From: GCA-1730015 sp964583825
GTDB taxonomy: Bacteria; Pseudomonadota; Gammaproteobacteria; Granulosicoccales; Granulosicoccaceae
NCBI GenBank assembly: GCA_964583825.1
Contig: CAZOXM010000001.1
Span: forward strand, 1 to 64,000
Length of the DNA: 64,000 bases
Direction: 5' to 3'
Within the stretch, counting starts at the first letter, position 1. The number at the start of each line of letters is the position of its first letter. The notes below the pieces were generated by a model that ran no database searches, was not told the origin of the DNA, and saw nothing but the letters and a program-made list of their open reading frames with translations. The position numbers and the translations under genes were made by a program. This document shows positions 26,443 to 34,916 of this stretch, piece by piece.

Positions 26443-27858
26443 ATGAATTCCGCAACACACATCATTGCCGGCTGCGAAGAGTGGTGCGGCTTTCCCGATC
26501 TGGGTATCCCTGCCGTCAAGGCGCGGGTTGACTCCGGTGCCCGCACCTCCGCACTGCATGCGTTGAACATCCAGCCATTTACCCGCAACAATGCGCGCTG
26601 GGTCTCTTTTGAGGTGCACCCGCTACAGAATGACCGGTCGGTGGTGTTGCGCTGCGAGGCACTCGTGCATGATCGTCGCACCGTAAAAAACAGCGGTGGG
26701 TATTCCGAAAAGCGATTTGTAATTAAAACGGCTTTTTGTATTGGTGAGCAGCAATGGGACATTGAGCTGACACTGACCAATCGCGACAGCATGGGCTATC
26801 GTATGTTGCTCGGCAGGGAGGCGATGAGCGGCAAAATTCTGGTTGATCCGGCCAGTAGCTTCAAGCTTGGAGAACGCAGCGAAGTAGATATTGCAGGAAT
26901 ATACGCCAGGCACGACACGCGTCGGGACGGACTCAAGATCGGGCTGCTGGCCAGCAACCCGGAGTTGTACAGTAACCAGCGGATTATTCAGGCGGGCCGC
27001 GAACGCGGACACGATATTCGCTTTTTTGATATCCGTCAGTGTTATATGAAACTCGATGCCGAAGCACCGGAGGTGCACACGCGCGGTGGCTTCATGCTAA
27101 ACGGACTCGATGCGGTGATCCCGCGGATCAAGCCGTCGATCACATTTTACGGCTGCGCGCTGACGCGTCATTTTGAAAGTATTGGCATTGCCGCCCTGAA
27201 TACATCACAGGCGATCAGCCGGTCCCGCGACAAACTGTATTCCCTGCAGTTGTTGCAGAAGGAGGGGCTCGATATTCCGACTACAGGTTTTGCATCATCT
27301 CCGATTGACACCGACGAACTGATTCAGATGGTCGGTGGGGCACCGCTGATCGTAAAACTGTTGGAGGGCACGCAGGGGCGCGGAGTAGTGCTGGCGGAAA
27401 CCGGCAAGGCGGCAGAGAGTGTGATCAATGCATTTAAATCACTGAATGCGAACCTTCTGGTACAGGAATTTATCTCCGAGGCGGAGGGGCGCGACCTGAG
27501 ACTGTTTGTCGTCGGTGGCAAAGTGGTCGCGGCAATGCAGCGTGAGGCCGCCCCCGGGGAATATCGCGCGAATATGCATCGCGGGGCGACGGCAATGAGT
27601 ATCAAGCCGACACCCGATGAAAGAAAAATCGCGATTCGCGCTGCCAGAGCGATGGGCCTGCACGTGGCTGGTGTCGATATTATTCGCTCCAATAGCGGGC
27701 CGCTGCTGCTGGAAATAAACTCGTCACCCGGACTTCAGGGCATAGAGGACGCAACCGGAAAAGATATCGCGGGCAGTATGATTTCTGCGGTCGAGTCGAT
27801 GTGCAGCTGGAAAAGGCAGCTTGGCCTGGAGGTCATTGAGCCCCGCACGGACACCTGA
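26443..27858 (+). CDS. rimK: RimB-type protease domain fused to RimK-like ligase
   Basis: The 471-residue protein has an N-terminal retropepsin-like domain of the RimB (ATP-dependent zinc protease) family (about 5-140, with VDSGARTSALHA near 30 and MLLGREAM near 123). A RimK-type ATP-grasp ligase follows (about 165-460, with IVKLLEGTQGRGVVLAE near 304, VQEFI near 340, and LLEINSSPGLQGIE near 422). RimK adds glutamates to the C-terminus of ribosomal protein S6 and RimB-type proteins can trim them. Having both on one chain is known in proteobacteria. The ribosome site GGAG precedes the ATG at 26443. S6 itself is not nearby, so the target is inferred. Confidence 0.88.
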   Translation: MNSATHIIAGCEEWCGFPDLGIPAVKARVDSGARTSALHALNIQPFTRNNARWVSFEVHPLQNDRSVVLRCEALVHDRRTVKNSGGYSEKRFVIKTAFCIGEQQWDIELTLTNRDSMGYRMLLGREAMSGKILVDPASSFKLGERSEVDIAGIYARHDTRRDGLKIGLLASNPELYSNQRIIQAGRERGHDIRFFDIRQCYMKLDAEAPEVHTRGGFMLNGLDAVIPRIKPSITFYGCALTRHFESIGIAALNTSQAISRSRDKLYSLQLLQKEGLDIPTTGFASSPIDTDELIQMVGGAPLIVKLLEGTQGRGVVLAETGKAAESVINAFKSLNANLLVQEFISEAEGRDLRLFVVGGKVVAAMQREAAPGEYRANMHRGATAMSIKPTPDERKIAIRAARAMGLHVAGVDIIRSNSGPLLLEINSSPGLQGIEDATGKDIAGSMISAVESMCSWKRQLGLEVIEPRTDT

Positions 27859-27878
27859 CCGGCTAACCCTTCTGTTGG

Positions 27879-28535
27879 CTACCGCCAGGCAAACGCCGGT
27901 TGCTCGTAGTGGCTGACCCTCGTCTGCCTGCCCAGTAGTGCCACCTCTCTGAACTGAAAAATGATGGCTGCAGTTGGACTGTACACAGTTGTTCCCACCG
28001 AGGCGGGGGTGATAGAAAAGACCGGGTTCGCAGCAGAGTACGGTTGATCGACCAGATGCTCGTCTGTCAATTCGTCGAACGGTACCCGATAGAAGCGTGC
28101 AACTTCATCCTCGTTGGGTACTGGCGCTTCTGCGGAATGCTTCCATAAAACAACCGGAGTGATGCCAAAACCCGAGCGCGTATTAAAATCATCCAGCGTG
28201 CCGAGTACGGATGATTCATCGAGTGTGATGCCCAGTTCTTCTGAAAGCTCTCGTCGTGCTGCCTGTTCCGGGGTTTCTTCGTGATCGAGTTTGCCGCCCG
28301 GCAGTGCAAATTGTCCCGCATGTTTTCGAAGTTTGCCGCTGCGCAGTGTCAGGTAGAGGCACGGGGAAGTATCATTACGTGTCGCTTCGATCACCAGTGC
28401 CACTGCCGCCCGCGTCAGCTTCTGTGAGTTATCTGCACGCTGTTGTTCAAACAATCGCAGGTTTTTTTCTATCGTGTTTTTGAGTTTGGTGTGATTCACA
28501 GCGCGGATGAGAAAGACCAAATGCTGATGATACAC
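27879..28535 (-). CDS. NUDIX hydrolase, CoA pyrophosphatase-like
   Basis: The 218-residue protein has a complete NUDIX box: GGKLDHEETPEQ, then AARRELSEELGI (near 78-101). Just before it is LRKHAGQFALPGG, typical of the NudL/YeaB CoA pyrophosphatase branch, which cleaves CoA and derivatives. The start is GTG at 28535 (a second GTG at 28499 is possible); neither has a clear ribosome site. It converges on rimK and is divergent from the M20 gene. Confidence 0.82.
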   Translation of the reverse strand: MYHQHLVFLIRAVNHTKLKNTIEKNLRLFEQQRADNSQKLTRAAVALVIEATRNDTSPCLYLTLRSGKLRKHAGQFALPGGKLDHEETPEQAARRELSEELGITLDESSVLGTLDDFNTRSGFGITPVVLWKHSAEAPVPNEDEVARFYRVPFDELTDEHLVDQPYSAANPVFSITPASVGTTVYSPTAAIIFQFREVALLGRQTRVSHYEQPAFAWR

Positions 28536-28603
28536 GAGGTCGCGCAGTGGGTAAGGGCACAGCGGCGGGTTTGTTAGTATATGGTGCAGACTAAGGAGGC
28601 GCG

Positions 28604-29770
28604 ATGCCTGTTATCGATCAAATTGCGGCGTTTACCAACCAGCTGATCCGTATTCGACGGGACCTGCACGAGCACCCTGAGCTCGGCATGCAGGAGTTCC
28701 GCACGTCGCAGATTGTGGCGGATTATCTGCGTGAGTGGGGTATTGAAACGCACACCGGTATTGGCAATACCGGTGTAGTGGGTGTGCTCAATGGTGAGCT
28801 GGGTGTGGGACGAACCATCGGATTGCGTGCCGACATGGATGCTCTGCCGATCACCGAGAAAACCAATCTGCCATATGCATCAAAAACTCCCGGTGTAATG
28901 CATGCCTGTGGTCATGATGCGCACACCACAATGTTACTGGGCGCCGCGCGATATCTGGCCACGGGTAAAAACTTTGCGGGCACAGCAGTTTTTATCTTTC
29001 AGCCGGCGGAAGAGGGGTTGGGTGGCGCGCGAGCAATGATCGCCGATGGACTGTTTGATCGCTTTGACTGTGAAGAAATTTACGGTATGCACAATAACCC
29101 TAACGGGTTGCCGGGCAGGGTTGGTATTAAGCCTGGTATAGCGATGGCTGGTGCTGATTTCTTTGACATACACATTCGCGCGACCGGTTCCCATGCGGCG
29201 ATGCCGCATCAGTCGGTTGATCCTATCGTGATTGGCGGCACACTGGTCAGCCAGCTGCAAACCATAGTCAGTCGGAACGTATCGCCAACAGACTCAGTGG
29301 TGTTGTCAGTGACACAGATACATGCCGGAGCGGCCTATAACGTGATTCCGTCCGACTGCACCCTGTCGGGTACTTTGCGATACTTTGATAATGATCTTCG
29401 CGACCGGTTGCGCAGCAGAGTCAGGGATCTCTGTGACGGAGTAGCACACAGCTATGGTATTGAGGTGGAGGTGGATATCCGCAACATCTTTGATGTACTG
29501 GTTAATGATCAGGTGTTGTCGAACGTAATGCTGGCAATAGCCGGTGATGTGGTTGGGCATGAGAAGGTGACAGAGCTAGAGGATATTGTCACGGGTTCTG
29601 AAGACTTTGCCGATATGCTGCGCGTGGTGCCGGGTGCCTATTGCACTATCGGTCATGCAGGCACCCTGCCTTTGCACAATGACGGATTTATGCTGGACGA
29701 ATCCATGCTGCCGGTAGGTGCATCAATTTACGCGAAAATTATCGAGCAGCGCACGACATCTGATAGTTGA
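28604..29770 (+). CDS. M20 family amidohydrolase
   Basis: The 388-residue metallohydrolase belongs to the M20D (hippurate hydrolase/N-acyl amino acid amidohydrolase) branch. Visible are RRDLHEHPELG (near 18), the metal ligands in MHACGHDAHTTMLLGAA (near 101), FQPAEEGLGGA with catalytic glutamates (near 134) and the late GSEDFA (near 332). A strong ribosome site, AAGGAGG, precedes the ATG. It has no signal peptide. It probably releases an amino acid from an N-acyl or N-aroyl conjugate; the substrate is not decided. Confidence 0.93.
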   Translation: MPVIDQIAAFTNQLIRIRRDLHEHPELGMQEFRTSQIVADYLREWGIETHTGIGNTGVVGVLNGELGVGRTIGLRADMDALPITEKTNLPYASKTPGVMHACGHDAHTTMLLGAARYLATGKNFAGTAVFIFQPAEEGLGGARAMIADGLFDRFDCEEIYGMHNNPNGLPGRVGIKPGIAMAGADFFDIHIRATGSHAAMPHQSVDPIVIGGTLVSQLQTIVSRNVSPTDSVVLSVTQIHAGAAYNVIPSDCTLSGTLRYFDNDLRDRLRSRVRDLCDGVAHSYGIEVEVDIRNIFDVLVNDQVLSNVMLAIAGDVVGHEKVTELEDIVTGSEDFADMLRVVPGAYCTIGHAGTLPLHNDGFMLDESMLPVGASIYAKIIEQRTTSDS

Positions 29771-29828
29771 AGTCCACCGTGTTAGCGGCCTTGCCGGTGC
29801 TACCGGCGCTTCAGCTTACACAGCTAAC

Positions 29829-29984
29829 AGGATGTTGAAACACTATTGCGCCAGGTCTGAGGGCGTTAAATTCCCCCTCAAAATGCTCATTTATAACCCA
29901 TATAACCCATATAACCCATAAACTGCGCTTTTTCGGGGGAATTTGCCTGCTCAGACCGTCGCTCATCACGTTTTTCAACACCCT
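29829..29984. mobile_element. MITE-like inverted-repeat element
   Basis: This 156 bp non-coding element has ends AGGATGTTGAAA (29829-29840) and TTTCAACACCCT (29973-29984), inverted copies of each other with one mismatch. Pairing continues inward: AGGTCTGAG with CTCAGACC, and AAATTCCCCC with GGGGGAATTT, giving imperfect arms of about 50 bp. Both ends are directly flanked by GCTAAC (29823-29828 and 29985-29990), a possible 6 bp target-site duplication. The centre holds three TATAACCCA repeats. The ends resemble the GTTGAAAAA-type termini of IS1182-like elements (from memory). It encodes no transposase. Confidence 0.65.
29892..29918 (+). repeat. Three 9 bp tandem repeats inside the MITE
   Basis: TATAACCCA occurs three times without interruption (29892-29900, 29901-29909, 29910-29918). 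It lies in the loop of the MITE-like inverted repeat and may vary in copy number between strains. Confidence 0.85.
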
Positions 29985-30156
29985 GCTAACGCGCGTAGCC
30001 GTTGTTGGCGAGCCTGCGACAGGTCGTAAATCGTGTGACTGGATGGTCGAATTGTGGTGCTTTTAAAACTATTTGTAGTCGAACCGAGGCATCAGGCTGA
30101 AAAACAGGTGTCGGGTTTGTTTAGGCTGACGTGGAAGAAGTCAGGAGTGATTCCAC

Positions 30157-31596
30157 ATGTTGTTCAACCCGCCCCGCCGCGTAAAAGGTGCCTTTTTTTG
30201 CAGTGTTTTGTACCTGTGCTTTAATGCTGCCCCGGCGATTTCCGCGGAATGCATCTCATCGGGTGCGACGTTGAGATCAGCCATAGATAGCTATGCAGCG
30301 CAGTGCGCACTGCCCCGAAAAGATTGTGATCGGGTTCAGCAGCAATGGTTTTGCTCCAGTGAAAGCATCAGTAAACGCACTCAGCTTGTCTCTCAGGGCA
30401 GTCTGGCAGCACCGGTCGACAGCGCAGTCGTGAGAGGTACTGAATCGTTGGAGTCGACCGGTTATTCAACTGTGGAACAGTCCTCACTTTGCGTAGACAC
30501 GGATAATGATGGCTGGGGCTGGGACGGCCAGCGAAGCTGCCGGGTGGCGCTGGCTGCGAAAAAAATCACAGATACCGGGGTTGTAAAACAGCAGACAAAC
30601 ACCTGCATTGATCCGGATGGTGACGGATGGGGCTGGAATGGTGTCGCCTCGTGCCGTGTCGGGAAAACAGTTGTGCGTTCGATTGAACCGACATCAACTG
30701 TGCAGAGTGAGCGCGAGACATTTGACTGCAAAGGCAGTTATACGCCACGAGAGATAACAGACCTGGTGCTGGTGACCGGGCAGTCAAATGTTACCGGAGC
30801 GGAGACCACTGTTTCAGCCAGACTTGATCGTTGGGGCAAGGTGCTTGAATTTCTTCCGCCCGACACATCGCATCCGCGTGTGTTCGCCTGGACCGTTGAT
30901 CCTCATCATGGCAATGCCGGTACCGGCTGGCAAATAGCAGCGCTGAATCAGAGCTGGCATGACAGTGCGCCCGGTATTGGCGGAATAGCCCGTAACAATT
31001 TTGCCTTTCACTTTGCGAAACAGGTGGTACAAAGCGATGATTGTCGAGTGGTCGGTCTCGTGGTGGTTTCGGAAGGCGGCAAGGGGATTGCGCACTGGGA
31101 CGAGGGTGCCACCGGCTGGAATGAGGTGAGTGTGCAGGTGAATGAAGCAATCTCGGCGCTGGGTCGCAGCGAAATAGACGGAATACTGTGGCATCAGGGA
31201 GAATCAGACTGGATACAGGATGGCACCTGCTTTAACACACCTCGGTGCCGGAACGAGAGGCCGGATTACTATGCGCAGAAACTCTACAGCGGTATTGCCG
31301 ATCCGGCGATTCCCAATAGTGTTGGCAGGGATGCACTGATCGACCGTCTGCGACGGGAATCATGGTTTGATAATAGTAAACCGTTCATTGCCGGTGAAAC
31401 TATCAAAGCGCCGGTCAATGTGCATCTCAACAAGCTCAATTCCGATGGCGATCCATGGACTGCCTGTGTGGATTCAGATCTGGAATCCGGTTTGGGTATT
31501 CGCGCTGACGATCCATTCAGGAATCACTACAACGCCGCGGGCCTCAGGGACCTCGGAGAGAGATATGCAACAGCGTATCTGCGAATGACGAAATAG
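30157..31596 (+). CDS. Secreted SGNH/sialate O-acetylesterase-like protein
   Basis: The 479-residue protein has a signal peptide (1 to about 30, ending AISAE). A cysteine-rich linker carries two copies of a C-x-D-x-D-x-D-G-W-G-W-x-G motif with a closing SC (near 111 and 150). The C-terminal esterase domain (about 195-479) shows block I GQSN (near 208), WHQGESD (near 345) and the terminal catalytic histidine in NHYNAAGLRDLG (near 456). This fits carbohydrate O-acetylesterases of the SASA/CE6 type. It is probably secreted or periplasmic and acts on an acetylated polysaccharide. The Asp/Trp repeats may bind calcium or carbohydrate (inference). It stands alone next to the MITE. Confidence 0.84.
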   Translation: MLFNPPRRVKGAFFCSVLYLCFNAAPAISAECISSGATLRSAIDSYAAQCALPRKDCDRVQQQWFCSSESISKRTQLVSQGSLAAPVDSAVVRGTESLESTGYSTVEQSSLCVDTDNDGWGWDGQRSCRVALAAKKITDTGVVKQQTNTCIDPDGDGWGWNGVASCRVGKTVVRSIEPTSTVQSERETFDCKGSYTPREITDLVLVTGQSNVTGAETTVSARLDRWGKVLEFLPPDTSHPRVFAWTVDPHHGNAGTGWQIAALNQSWHDSAPGIGGIARNNFAFHFAKQVVQSDDCRVVGLVVVSEGGKGIAHWDEGATGWNEVSVQVNEAISALGRSEIDGILWHQGESDWIQDGTCFNTPRCRNERPDYYAQKLYSGIADPAIPNSVGRDALIDRLRRESWFDNSKPFIAGETIKAPVNVHLNKLNSDGDPWTACVDSDLESGLGIRADDPFRNHYNAAGLRDLGERYATAYLRMTK

Positions 31597-31631
31597 GGCG
31601 CTGCCTGCGGTGCAGCACGGTGTATAAAAAA

Positions 31632-32399
31632 CTACGCCAGGCAAAACCATTCGTTCAGGGCACCGCGGCGCAGCACGCAAACATCTTCGTCGCCGCGGCG
31701 CAGGCGGTTGGCAACGCTTTCCAGTGCGCTCCGCGGCGTGTTGTTGTTTTCGCTTAAGTGTCCCAGGAACAGGCGCTGTAAACCGGGATGTTCGATATCG
31801 GCGGCCAGACTGGCCGATTGCTCGTTGCTCAAATGACCGAAGCGACCATCTATACGGGTTTGCAGGGCATACGGGTATGGGCCGCTTTGCAGCATGTTCA
31901 GGTCGTAGTTTGCTTCCAGCAGCAAAGCATCGACATCGGACAGCAGGCGCTGCACATAGGGGGTGGCAAAACCCATGTCGGTGGCGATAGCCACTTTTTT
32001 TGTGCCGTCTCCGATAATGTACTGACAGGGCTCTGCCGCGTCGTGTGGCACCGGGAACGGGGTGATTTTGGCATCGCCAATTCGGAAGGAACCGTGCGGG
32101 TGTATAAACTCGACCGCGGAGAGCTTGGGGTCTTTAAGACGGCGGTAGGTGCCGCGTGTGAGCCACACCGGCAGTTTAAATTTGCGCGACAGCACACCAA
32201 CGCCTTTGACGTGGTCGCTGTGTTCGTGAGAGACCACAATGGCGCTCAGGTCTGCGGCATCTACGCCGGCCTCTGACAGGCGCTGCGCGATGGATTTGGC
32301 CGAGAAGCCGGCATCGACCAGCACCAGTGTGTCGTCCACTCTGACCAGCGTGGAGTTGCCGTTACTGCCACTGCCAAGGCTGGCAAAGGAAACGCTCAC
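31632..32399 (-). CDS. MBL-fold metallohydrolase (YycJ/WalJ-like)
   Basis: The 255-residue protein is a metallo-beta-lactamase-fold hydrolase. It opens with FASLGSGSNGNSTLV and has the zinc motif SHEHSDHVKGVGVL (near 58-71), a later DMGFATPYV and GHLSNEQSA. This matches the YycJ/WalJ group, thought to be a 5'-3' exonuclease in some bacteria. It follows dapA by 30 bp on the same strand, probably one operon; the pairing is not obviously functional. Confidence 0.85.
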   Translation of the reverse strand: MSVSFASLGSGSNGNSTLVRVDDTLVLVDAGFSAKSIAQRLSEAGVDAADLSAIVVSHEHSDHVKGVGVLSRKFKLPVWLTRGTYRRLKDPKLSAVEFIHPHGSFRIGDAKITPFPVPHDAAEPCQYIIGDGTKKVAIATDMGFATPYVQRLLSDVDALLLEANYDLNMLQSGPYPYALQTRIDGRFGHLSNEQSASLAADIEHPGLQRLFLGHLSENNNTPRSALESVANRLRRGDEDVCVLRRGALNEWFCLA

Positions 32400-32429
32400 A
32401 GAGGTAACTGGTGCTCGGTTAGCAGGCGT

Positions 32430-33308
32430 TTATACAGAAATGCCTGCCTTGTCTAACGCGGCAGTAACGGCAGGGACGGAAGCGTCGCTCATTGGCACCA
32501 GCGGCAGCCGAATGCCGGTTTGTATATAGCCCATCCGGGCGAGTGCCCATTTAACGGGAATCGGGCTGGATTCAATGAAAAGCTTGCTGTTGAGATCGCT
32601 GAGTCTGGCTTCGATTTCGCGGGCGGTTGTTTCGTCTCCATCGAGTGCGGCCTGACACATCTGATGCATAAGTGCCGGTGCGACGTTGGCGGTAACCGAA
32701 ATGTTGCCGTTGGCTCCGGCGAGAATGCTTTCCATCGCGGTACTGTCGTCACCGGTGAAAATACGGAATTCAGACGGGCAGAGCGACACCAGCTGTCGAA
32801 TGCGCTCGACCGTTCCATGTGCCTCCTTGGTGCCGATAATATTGTCGATTTCAGCGAGCCGGGCAGTGGTTTCCGGGGTCATATCGACCGATGTCCGGCC
32901 GGGTACGTTGTACAGGATTTGCGGAATATCGACACTTTCAGCAATCTTGCGAAAGTGCTGGTACAGACCTTCCTGTGGTGGCTTGTTGTAGTACGGCGTT
33001 ACCAGCAGACAGGCCTGCGCACCGGCCGCTTTGGCATTTTCGGTGAGTTCCAGCGCTTCCGTGGTGGAGTTTGCTCCGGTACCGGCAATGACCGGGATCG
33101 CGCCATTCGCGAACTCGATGGTTTTGCGAATGACGGTGGCGTGTTCTTCCATGCTGAGGGTTGCGGATTCGCCGGTGGTACCAACGGAAACGATGGCATC
33201 AGTCCCTTCGCGATGATGAAACTCGACCAGTTTTTTCAATGCATCGAAATCGACGGATCCGTCATTGGACATCGGGGTGACAATCGCGACAATGCTGCCC
33301 TGAAACAT
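32430..33308 (-). CDS. dapA: 4-hydroxy-tetrahydrodipicolinate synthase
   Basis: The 292-residue class I aldolase condenses pyruvate with aspartate semialdehyde for lysine and peptidoglycan synthesis. GTTGESATL (near 43), the catalytic tyrosine in LYNVPGRTSVDM (near 133) and the Schiff-base lysine in GTKEAHG (near 161) are present. The start at 33308 (MFQGSIVAIVTPM) matches the family; an in-frame ATG 12 codons upstream does not. In many gammaproteobacteria dapA precedes bamC; here it precedes an MBL hydrolase. Confidence 0.95.
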   Translation of the reverse strand: MFQGSIVAIVTPMSNDGSVDFDALKKLVEFHHREGTDAIVSVGTTGESATLSMEEHATVIRKTIEFANGAIPVIAGTGANSTTEALELTENAKAAGAQACLLVTPYYNKPPQEGLYQHFRKIAESVDIPQILYNVPGRTSVDMTPETTARLAEIDNIIGTKEAHGTVERIRQLVSLCPSEFRIFTGDDSTAMESILAGANGNISVTANVAPALMHQMCQAALDGDETTAREIEARLSDLNSKLFIESSPIPVKWALARMGYIQTGIRLPLVPMSDASVPAVTAALDKAGISV

Positions 33309-33457
33309 TGAAATACCTGATAGTGAGTGACGCCGGCTCGGCAAACCAGAAGCTTACTGCCGCACTGCTGTGGTGACAAGCCGGACGGCGTTTCAGGCAA
33401 GTAGGACTTACCTGTCAACGCCGTTTCCGCAGTTCTGTGTCACGTGCACTTGAAAAG

Positions 33458-34552
33458 CTATGCCGCTTTGTCCTGCGGACTATCGGTGATCGGCTCGTTC
33501 TGCGCCCGCTGTCTTGGCCATGCGTCGAGCACTGCCTGGGTCAGTGAGGCCAGCGGGATCGCAAAGAAGACCCCCCAAAGTCCCCATAAGCCGCCGAAGA
33601 ACAGCACCGAGACAATAATCGCCAGCGGGTGCAGATCCACCACTTCAGAGAACAGCAGGGGAACCAGCACGTTGCCATCGAGAATCTGAATAATTTGATA
33701 ACCCGCCAGCAGGTAGCCGAATTTGGCCGAGAAGCCCCACTGAAAGTAGGCAATCAGTGCAATCGGGATGGTGACAACCACTGCGCCGACATAGGGAATG
33801 ATGACCGAGAAACCTACCAGCGCACTCAGTAGAACAGCGTAGTTCAGCCCGAGGATGGCGAAGAATATATAGGTAACCACCCAGACAATCGCAATTTCAA
33901 TGACTTTGCCACGGATGTAGTTGGCGATTTTACCGTCGGCCTCGTCCCAGACTTTCTCCGCCAGCTGGCTCTTATTCGGCATGAACCCGCGTGCCCAGTT
34001 GAGCAGCTTTTCTTTATCTTTCAGGGTAAAAAACACAATCAGCGGCACCAGAACAACATAGATCGCCAGCACAAACAGGTTAATTGCACTGGCAATCGAA
34101 AACGACAGAAACCGCTGCCCGTACAAGCCAACCTGGCGTTGTCCGGTGGCGATAATCTCTTCAATTTGTTCCGTGGTAAAAATAGCCGGGTACAGTTCCG
34201 GCAGACGCAGCAGCAGCTTCTGTCCGGAGGCAATCATATTGGGCAGTTCGCGAATCAGTGAAGTGATCTGCTGTGAAAGGAGAGGCACGACGCCGAACAG
34301 CACGATTAAGCAGAAAAACACAAACACCAGCATCACAATGGATGCGGCCAGTGGTCGCGGGATGTGGTAGCGCTGCATCGCGGTGACGACACCGTCGAGC
34401 AGATAGGCGAATACCAGGGCCACCATTACTGGTGCCAGGATGTCGCCCAACAGCCAGATCAGCATAAAAGCTGAGATCAGTAGCAGGGCGAGTATAACCG
34501 CCTGTGGATCAGAGAAATTTCTCTGGTACCACTCGCGTATAGGTTCGAGCAT
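33458..34552 (-). CDS. AI-2E family/PerM-type permease
   Basis: The 364-residue integral membrane protein has about eight membrane helices in the typical layout: a pair near the N-terminus (ILALLLISAFMLIWLLGDIL), one near 60-85, then a long soluble stretch and a C-terminal set with LLSALVGFSVIIPYVGAVVV. It matches the AI-2E transporter (UPF0118/PerM) family, whose substrates range from autoinducer-2 to sodium/proton exchange and are mostly unknown. It is monocistronic, divergent from proS. Confidence 0.87.
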   Translation of the reverse strand: MLEPIREWYQRNFSDPQAVILALLLISAFMLIWLLGDILAPVMVALVFAYLLDGVVTAMQRYHIPRPLAASIVMLVFVFFCLIVLFGVVPLLSQQITSLIRELPNMIASGQKLLLRLPELYPAIFTTEQIEEIIATGQRQVGLYGQRFLSFSIASAINLFVLAIYVVLVPLIVFFTLKDKEKLLNWARGFMPNKSQLAEKVWDEADGKIANYIRGKVIEIAIVWVVTYIFFAILGLNYAVLLSALVGFSVIIPYVGAVVVTIPIALIAYFQWGFSAKFGYLLAGYQIIQILDGNVLVPLLFSEVVDLHPLAIIVSVLFFGGLWGLWGVFFAIPLASLTQAVLDAWPRQRAQNEPITDSPQDKAA

Positions 34553-34916
34553 TTTTATAGTGCGATACTCTCGTTAATACAGGTTAATGCAGACGCACAG
34601 GCTGCGGGTCGGTTCGCTGGGAGCCGCCGGCGCGTCTGGTCACCAATGCCTGAATTTTAGAATAATCCACGGCGAATTGGGTATAGCAATATGAAACGTA
34701 AGAATAATGGGACCAATTTCTGAGATTCCAGTATGTCATGATTCTGACACTGGTGGCATAGCGAGCAGCATGGCGATGGCGGAGCCATCGTGTGACAATG
34801 CCAGTCGGGATCGGGGTTCCCTTTGCTGTCGCTGTAGTCCTGGTCCCGAACGTACCACAAGCGACTAAGCTCTACATTAACACACACATAGCGACTTTTG
34901 ATCGCCAGAGCCATTA
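34553..34916. other. Divergent intergenic region upstream of proS
   Basis: This 364 bp region should carry the permease and proS promoters. It contains a small hairpin (CGATGGC 34774-34780 with GCCATCG 34784-34790). A cysteine-rich minus-strand frame (34657-34914) lacks family features and is not called. No T-box or tRNA is seen. Confidence 0.45.

Noticed and set aside
29892..29918. Short direct repeats as a CRISPR array
   Set aside because: Units of 9 bp without spacers and no cas genes; they are part of the MITE-like element.
34657..34914. 85-codon cysteine-rich minus-strand frame upstream of proS
   Set aside because: Spacing of cysteines fits no zinc motif, it fills a divergent promoter region and ends in low-quality sequence; not called.
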